Assembly (NCBI GenBank): GCA_000934385.1 | Contig: KN880432.1 | Span: 310,001 to 374,000 of the forward strand | Length of the DNA stretch: 64,000 bases | Source: Cylindrobasidium torrendii FP15055 ss-10 | Taxonomy: Eukaryota; Basidiomycota; Agaricomycetes; Agaricales; Physalacriaceae | Direction of reading: 5' to 3' | Shown here: positions 57,322 through 64,000 of the stretch, one piece after another | Layout: the number at the start of each line of letters is the position of its first letter | How positions within the stretch are numbered: the first letter of the stretch is position 1 | Made by a program: the position numbers and the translations under genes | The notes under the pieces: model-generated | Told to the model about the DNA's origin: nothing | The model's input: the letters and a program-made list of their open reading frames with translations, nothing else | The model's database searches: none

Positions 57322-57606
57322 GGCAAGCAAGAATTAGGAATGAGCGCTCAACACAAAAAGCAGTATTTATGTTTACGGATAGCGATCCGCGAGACCTGCT
57401 CCATTTGAAAGACTGAAACGAACGGGTGTTCCTGTTTCTTGGGAGGTCGCACATAGTATAATCGGCGAACTTATAGCAGTGTCCAGAGTACATACCAGGC
57501 CCTTGTAAGTAACCACAAATGAATAGCGCAGCCATGCCACGCGGCCGCTCTTTCTTACTCCTTCCTTTCAAACTACTTTCAACCTACTTTCAACCATCGT
57601 GTAGCA

Positions 57607-59599
57607 ATGGACACAACACTACTGAGTTGTTATCTTCCCTCCGGCGCGGTCCTCGATTTTTGGATTGCCCTGAACAATGGCGGGAAATCTCTCGAAAAGA
57701 CAGAACACCACCTCAAAATCGCTGACCGTACCATCGCTGATAATTCAGCTCAGCGCTCTATCAGTGGGATATTGAATCCTGTAAAAAGAGTAGGTTGCTG
57801 GAGGGAATATGATACCAAGGCGTCTGATGTTAAGTAGACAAAACTGCAAAAATTGCAGCTCTGTTTCCGGTATTGCCCCGCAGACGATGAGGAAACTACT
57901 GAAGATGACAAACCAATGCTTGTATTTGTTTCCTCCATCCAGAAATCGGAACAACCTCCCAAACGCTCCCATGAAGCGTTGCTCTACATTAACCCAAGCC
58001 AACCCAGTTCGCACCACAAGTCAAGCATTGATCGCTCAGAGAATGCAACACCCGGCCTGAACAAGCCCAGAGGCGGTCGTGAGCACTTGGTTACATTTTC
58101 TCCCATTATCCTTGTACTGATCAACTTTGTTAGACATTACCGAGTACACCGTTCGTCTGTATCGAACCACGGAGGTCATACAAACCTCTTGCAAAGATGG
58201 TCAAGAAGTGTTCAAATATGGCGAGATGATTGACATAGAGGACAACGAAGAAAAGGAGGACCATCCCTTCTTTACTGTCCATTTTATCTATGGTGCGATG
58301 GAGAGATTCTTTCACTGCTCAGGACTTATCCGCATACAACAGATGCTACTGAAGGCAAGCATCCCCGGGCAAGACGGGCAAAGGGGCGCATTCAGAAGCA
58401 ACTCGTTACCAAGAGGGAGGGTCTGCGTTCAAAACCGAACACAAAAAAACTCCCAAATACCGGTCTTGGTCGGAAAGGAAGGCTGCAACCTTCCACATAC
58501 ATTAATTCTTCTGAATCCCAAGGCACTGATGAAAGTAGAAAGAGGGCACGCTCGCCTGAGGACGCGATGTCGAATGAGGAGGGCGTTAAGAGCGGGCATC
58601 CTGCAGCTGAGCCTCACATAGATGATGTTCATAGACATAAACGGGCGCGTGCAGTGAAACCTGGCCCCTCGACCGTGCAAGCGCCAGATATCACGCCCGT
58701 GGCGTCTGGCTCTGTATCTCCAGTGCGGGTTCCGCCAGCGAACGACAACCGCAGCCTCAGCGGTGCAGGTTATTTAACAAATGAGCACAACAGGAACGAA
58801 ATTCAGCCACCAGCATCGCCTCGTCATCGTGAAGCTCGTAATTCGCTGGGCGCGTTGGAACCAAGCACACCAAGCGTACCGGTTTGTGGTTCTTTCTAAT
58901 CAATATCCATCCACCACTTCTGACTCAATGGTGCACAGTCTGGGTCAAATTCCGCACCCATATCGTCAAGACCATCCGTAGCAGGGTACTCTCGGATCCG
59001 CGAGTTACTCAAGGAAAAACAAGAGTCGCTCGCGCGCCAGGAAGCTCAGACCGAATATCTGGGAAATCTGCACCAGGAGCTCGAGCCACTGTCGAACCAG
59101 CTGCAAGAGAAGGAGGTTCGTGACGCGACCTACATCAAGTTGTTCAGTGTGATTAATTCACAGCTAGGGTATCCTACGAACCTTGAAGACAAGAGGAGAT
59201 CAACTCGAAAACAAGCTTTTTCGCTCGGTTATATTATCGACAGCGGTAGGAGTCTTTAATCCAGGAAACCTTGGACACTGAAAGTACGCTTAGGATGTCG
59301 AAGCACAGCTTGCCGTCGTCTCAGAGCACGAGCAGACTTCCCTCAGATACGACAAAGAAAGTCTGGAGTGCGAGACCATTCGCGGACGGATACAAAGGCT
59401 CACAAGGCAGATTGAGCAAGCTACTGTGCGTCCATCGCTAAAAGCAATTGCTCAAGTGAGTGAATGCTAACTTGTATTTTCTTCTTCGTAGGTTGAAAGA
59501 GATGCATGCGCGCAAGTGAACGATGGATGGAACGCCAAACTCAAGGACGCAGCACTTTCCATAGCAAAATTTACTCTTGGTGATACTGATAGCCACTGA
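57607..59599 (+). CDS. Unrecognised nuclear-type coiled-coil protein
   Basis: I do not recognise this family. It spans about nine exons. The N-terminal part (MDTTLLSCYLPSGAVLDFWI, then KLQLCFRYCPADDEE and EYTVRLYRTTEVIQTSCKDG) looks like a folded domain. A 50-nt intron (donor gtgcgatgga) leads to a basic stretch DATEGKHPRARRAKGRIQKQ. Next comes a Ser/Pro-rich linker with SRKRARSPEDA and HKRARAVKPG, nuclear-signal-like. The C-terminal third is a coiled coil: YSRIRELLKEKQESLARQEA, then TLKTRGDQLENKLFRSV, DVEAQLAVVSEHEQTSLRYD, and ETIRGRIQRLTRQIEQAT. The final exon ends IAKFTLGDTDSH at 59599. It could be a DNA-repair or spindle scaffold, but that is only composition-based inference. Confidence 0.6.
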
Positions 59600-59678
59600 C
59601 CAGCAGCTGATACTCGCTATGCAAGCACACAAATGTCCGTTGGTGATGAATACAATTGTTCCATATTTTCGTTCGAGG

Positions 59679-61727
59679 CTACACTGAAAAGTGGCTGAAA
59701 TACCTTGTGATGCCTTCTTCCGTCTTGAGTACTGCCCCAATGTACCCATCCGGGCGAACAATCACACTATGCACACCTCTCTCGGCTACCCTGTAATGCG
59801 CTCCGGCTAATCCATCGGAATCCACAAAGACTTCGCCGCCGGCTGCTTCCATCCCTTTGGCTCCTGGAGGAAGTAGATACGCGAGTTTGGCCGGGATGGT
59901 AGGGAGCTTTACAGCGATAGGCTTCTCGCTGAATACAAGGATACTGTGATGAGTCGCGCGGAAAACGGCATCGAAAAGAGTTGTCTTCGCGCCGTCTGAA
60001 TTGACCAGACCAGGGGCATCCGGAGCCCTATCCCCAGCATGCACTTCGCCATCTTCGCCAGACCGGTAATAGTCAACGTTTTCCGGTATGTCATTGTAGA
60101 AGTCGTCGCAAACGAGAGGGCTACCCCGGTAGTTCACGCCAAACTGGCGCAGCTCGTATGCGCGAGGGATTTCTTGACCAGGAGCTTGCTTGACGTAGAC
60201 TTTGGTGAGAGATGTTGTCTTCTCGAGCATGGTGGCTACGACGGGAAGCCGTTCCAAGTTGTATGAGTCCAAGATGCTTTGAGAGGAATGGCCTTTCAAG
60301 ACGAGAGCCATCTTCCAGGCAAGATTGAACTGATAAAATTGTCAATATTAGCAAGGACATCCGCTGGACCGAGGAGAGAATACACATACCGAGTCCTGGA
60401 TGCTGGTATTCAGACCCTGTCCACCCACTGGACTGTGTATGTGCGCAGCATCTGGTAAGGAGATAATCAGGACATCCCCTAGGCCAACTGGCACTCTACA
60501 CACCTCCTGACACGAACACTCGACCTGACGAAAATTTATCCACGGTCCTTGCCTGAGGTCTGCAAAGTATTGCACGGTCAATAACAACCGTCGACCAGAC
60601 CGTACAACTTACTGGAACACGGAAATCCATGTCAAGTCCCCAAACTCAAGGACGTCCTCATTCAGTCCGGTGATTTTGCGTAGCATCGTGATGGCACCTT
60701 CACGTCCGCTGGCACCTTGCTCTATATCGAGTTGAGGACCACTCGCAATGAAGTTCCACTGATTATTCATATTTTCCCATTGACGGATAATTGCGCTGAA
60801 AATCACTATGAGCACACACGTACAAAACAGAACGCATTCCGCAAAACTTACGCATTGGTGCTTCGGTCTCCGAATTGATGGACATACTTCAGACGCTCTA
60901 TGAACACTCTGTTTTCCATAAGAACAGAGAACTTACAGGTGTGTTCCCGAGGGGGTGTTTCTTGAAGAAGATATCGCCTGCCACGAATGGAGAATCGACG
61001 ATATGGCCGCCACCCAGGAATGTCAAGCCTAAATGTTTGCGCACGGAGCTGTGTGCACCGTCCGCTCCGACGAGGAAAGGTGTTTCAAATATCTCTACCT
61101 CAGCGTCGCCGTCGGTGTCATGTTTCAGGAGGGAGACCTTCACGCAGTCCTCGTTTTGTTCGAAAGTTGTGACTTCGACCCCAAGCTCTACGATGCAGCC
61201 GAAAGTGCGTTCGAGATGGTCGCGTAAGAAGCCTTCATGACGCTCCTGCGACCATTGCCTTCCGTTGTTCTGTCGGTTGTAAGCGTATTGTCCTGAATAG
61301 TCCGGATCACACGAAACTAATACGCACATGAGGCCTGTCGGGTCGGGGCTCTACATGGGCGATGAACGCGCCAGTCTGCGTCTCTCCGTTTGGGAGGTGC
61401 GACATCCTCTCGGGCACAGGGATGGTATTGGCGTAAACATCATCTAGCAGTCCGAGTAGCTTGTATACCTCGAGCGACCGTGGCTGGGTTACATGTCAGC
61501 GTTAGTAGATAGCTAATCACAGTCGTGCGCGCACTTGAATGCCACTGCCTTTGAAACCAATACGGTACGCCTTGAGTTTGTCGACAATGCGGACGGGGAC
61601 GCCATTCTGGAGAAGGGAGATGGCCATCACCAAGCCTGTTGGACCGCCACCACACTGTGACCTATATGAGCCACAAAGTCATGTTCAAGAGCGCATCGAG
61701 CCGCACGATGAGAACAGGTGAAACCAT
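59679..61727 (-). CDS. FAD-dependent aromatic monooxygenase (phenol hydroxylase-like)
   Basis: This is a class A flavoprotein hydroxylase that uses NAD(P)H and O2 on an aromatic ring. The N-terminus is MVSPVLI; a 52-nt intron joins CGGGPTGLVMAISLLQ, the FAD-binding GxGxxG motif, with Cys before the Gly run. The DG motif reads FLVGADGAHSSVR. The second FAD motif is LPDAAHIHSPVGGQGLNTSI (GDAAH-type). The C-terminal exon is NLAWKMALVLKGHSSQS to the thioredoxin-like domain of phenol hydroxylases (FRATHHSILVF, SVIVRPDGYIGAVL). About eight exons, 540 residues. The nearest neighbours are not oxidative enzymes, so a catabolic cluster is not evident. Confidence 0.9.
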
Positions 61728-62762
61728 GGTGCTTCAGTGCTACTCTAGACGCTGAAGAGAGGGAAGTATGGGGTTGCGGGAGATGGACGCGAAAAGCAGG
61801 GTACTTATACCCTCTGACTTCCGCTGGAGGTCTATAAAAACATCATTGAGTTTGAGGAAACACTTCACTGCGACGGTGAGGAGTGTTCTGGGCCAAGATC
61901 ACGAGAAACGTTAACGTGATGGCTGTTATTTTGCCGCCCAAGATGCGTGCTCTCCGAGTCTGTAGATGGGCTAATGATGGTGGTGGGATTGCCCTCGCAG
62001 ACATGTTCAAACTGAGGCTGCGGTTTGGCACAGGCGTGGCCCCCGGCGCAGCAGCATCGTCTGCATAATAAAAATGTGTCATTTTGAGTGAAGTCTGCGT
62101 ATAACTGTGGACAAGCGGTTAAATCACGAACGCAATCATAGAGTGAGAGAAAGCGTTGACTTGCATGCGCGATCGCGCCCTCGGCAAAATTGAGTTTTGA
62201 TCCGTTGCCCCGAAGTTCGAACTAAGTCTTTTCGAGTGGCACTTGGGCGAACAGCACGGAGATTCGTAAATTTGGGGCGTACAACAGCTTGAATCGGAGT
62301 ACTTAATATTACAAGATGTTTTGTGTTGAAGTTGAGCTATGCATTATTGTCAGCTTATCAGCATCAATGATATCGAAGTACCGGCCTGACCAGTTGCCCG
62401 ACAAAGAGAGAACTTTAAGGACGTAGACGCAACATCGTATCACGGCATTCAAGCTGCACAGCCTTTGGGTTAACCTCAAGACACAGGCAGGATACTGCAA
62501 CTCTCGCTTTGGGCACTGGTGTCTGAATGAGCTTGATATAGGCGGTTAGAACAGGTAGATGCATATAGACTGAGCACTCCCACATCTTTGTATGGCATCA
62601 AGTGGACAAAGGCTAGTGATGCCACTACTTCGATGCCGCCACAAGAATCCTGCGATCAACTTCATCGCGTTCGGCATCAGCCGGCTGTTCCTCGTCGTGT
62701 ACTACCATATGCCCTCTACGCCGACAGTGTCGCCCCTGTACTTGCACTCAACGACCTGATGC
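61728..62762. other. Intergenic, no gene seen
   Basis: This is the region between divergent genes (monooxygenase and kinase). It contains a short palindrome-like agttcgaact at 62214-62223 and AT-rich patches (62290-62340). A frame of 61 codons at 61883 and one of 112 codons at 62588 show no motif. The 5' end of the kinase could extend into it. Confidence 0.35.
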
Positions 62763-64000
62763 ATGTCTCTCCCGTGGAAGAAACGCAAAGAACGCTTGCA
62801 AGTCCTGCTCAAAAGCCATGGCGACGAAGGACAAGATGGTGTCGCGCTCGACCGCCTATTGCATGGCGCGTCTGTCATAGGCAAAACTTGTGCGTGGTGG
62901 ACGCGTTATTACCGGCACTTGATTGATAGGAAGCAGCGCAGACGGCGGAGATCGATGACATTCGGGTTCAGGACGCCGATTTCCGTTTAGTTGGTATCCT
63001 TGGTGAAGGCGGATTTGGCAAGGTGTGCGACATCTGAGGCCTCCTTCATCGACGTCGCCGCTGATGTGATAGCTCGCAGGTCGAGGTCGTCAATTGCCGC
63101 CTGAACAACCGCGTCTACGTTCGCAAGACTATTGATAAACTATTGGCCCTTCGACAACGCGAGGTGCCTATGCCCACAAATGCTACCCTCAGCCTGGCTG
63201 ACTTAGTGGCTAGATCTGCCTTCCCCAACTGGAACGCGATATCCTAATCAAGGCCAAGGAGACACGCTCGGACTGGGCTCCCCATCTATTATGTGCATTC
63301 CAAACACCTTTACAACTAAAGCTCGTTATGGACTTTGCTGAAGGCGGCACGCTTGACGATGTCCTACTCTCCAGTCCACTCGATGGCCGCATTTCCGAGA
63401 GCGATGTCCGCTGGTGGGCCCCACAAATTGTCGCCTCTGTTCACTGGTGCCACACCCAAGGATATGTCCACCGTGATATCAAGCCTTCGAACTTCGTCAT
63501 TAAACCTACTGGCCATCTCCTTATCATCGACTTCGGAACTGCTGCCCCACTCCAGCCTCCTCGCGTCGATGGCAGCCAGCGCCTGTTCAGAACAAATTGC
63601 TTATGCGTTGTGGGGACTTGCGATTATGTTTCACCGGAAATATTGCGAGCTCATGAGGCTGCTTTGGTTGACCTCGAGATGAGTGGCGAGAGTGCCATCA
63701 TGCGAGAGCGCGATGACGATGACGATGAAGTCTACGGCCGGGAGACGGATTGGTGGAGTGTGGGCAGCATGTTATACGAGATGGCATACGGAGTAGCGCC
63801 GTTTTACTCGGAAAGCATCAATGTAACACACAACAAGATTATGGATCCAAATGTATGTTTGTGCGTGCTCAACGACAACTGGACTGACATCCTGGTAGAG
63901 GTACATACGCTTCAAAGCTAATTTCACCGTTTCCATGAATTTACAACGCCTTATCGGAGGGTGCGTTGCGTTGTGTGTCCATGAGTGTACCTGAACCCAT
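62763..64000 (+). CDS. Protein kinase, AGC/DMPK-like (right end cut off)
   Basis: This gene runs off the right edge. It starts [20 protein letters not shown]; an intron joins [14 protein letters not shown]. Kinase motifs follow in order: the P-loop [12 protein letters not shown], split by an intron; YVRKTI with the ATP-binding Lys; [13 protein letters not shown]; the catalytic loop [14 protein letters not shown] in [12 protein letters not shown]; and [11 protein letters not shown] instead of APE, as in the DMPK/ROCK/MRCK group. An insert with an acidic run ([12 protein letters not shown]) precedes [11 protein letters not shown]. The last exons in view read [18 protein letters not shown], like the C-lobe of these kinases. 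The sequence stops in an intron or exon at 64000, so C-terminal domains are unknown. Confidence 0.85.

Noticed and set aside
57500..57571. ATG frame MAALFICGYLQG as the first exon of the wax-synthase gene
   Set aside because: Its donor does not join in phase to either nearby acceptor that continues the protein.
43339..61727. A biosynthetic or catabolic cluster made of the acyl-CoA synthetase, wax-synthase and FAD monooxygenase
   Set aside because: They are 10-16 kb apart with housekeeping genes between them, and there is no transporter, regulator or core synthase to link them.
62210..62225. agttcgaact as a tRNA T-arm (B box)
   Set aside because: No matching A box, acceptor stem or terminator T-run could be found around it; the match is only a short palindrome.

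Overview
The window is nuclear DNA of a mushroom-forming basidiomycete (Agaricomycetes). The evidence is gene density (about 30 protein genes in 64 kb), very short introns (mostly 41-63 nt) that interrupt nearly every gene, a strong preference for GTGCGT-type 5' splice sites, and gene families typical of this group: a C2H2 regulator with three fingers near the C-terminus, BTB proteins, wax-synthase-like MBOAT proteins, an EF-hand ATP-Mg/Pi carrier and an ARMT1-type phosphatase. I cannot name the species. I saw no bacterial operon, phage, CRISPR array, intact transposon, rRNA or convincing tRNA.

Layout. 0.4-7.6 kb: NCS1 nucleobase permease, CrcB/FEX fluoride exporter diverging from a 3-ketodihydrosphingosine reductase, a TspO/MBR protein, and a TVP38/VTT membrane protein. 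7.6-11.5 kb: a long gene-poor stretch upstream of a C2H2 transcription factor. 13.4-20.4 kb: ARMT1-like phosphatase (with an 11-nt microexon in its catalytic motif), a DH-BAR-SH3-like RhoGEF, and an EF-hand mitochondrial carrier. 21.0-27.0 kb: an unrecognised proline-rich protein, GUP1, casein kinase 2 beta, ribosomal protein eL36. 27-29 kb: gene-poor. 29.1-31.3 kb: pyruvate decarboxylase. 31.8-43.3 kb: a small orphan protein, importin-11/Kap120, an SLX4-like protein, folylpolyglutamate synthase, and a serine/threonine dehydratase. 43.3-53.2 kb: a 4CL-like acyl-CoA synthetase, TXNDC9/PLP1 diverging from Pelota/Dom34, CPD photolyase, LSM4, a small orphan and a BTB protein. 53.2-55.1 kb: gene-poor. 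55.1-64 kb: cytochrome b5-domain protein, wax-synthase-like protein, an unrecognised coiled-coil protein, an FAD monooxygenase, and an AGC-like kinase cut by the right edge.

The genes are mostly housekeeping and do not form one pathway. The organisation is compact: several head-to-head pairs share only 79-165 bp between start codons (FEX/TSC10, PLP1/DOM34, LSM4/orphan, KAP120/SLX4), and convergent pairs end within about 80-180 bp of each other. Exon structures below were built by hand from GT-AG sites and reading-frame continuity, so boundaries are models. I found no clear new multi-gene system. The most interesting items are splicing oddities and two or three families I cannot place.
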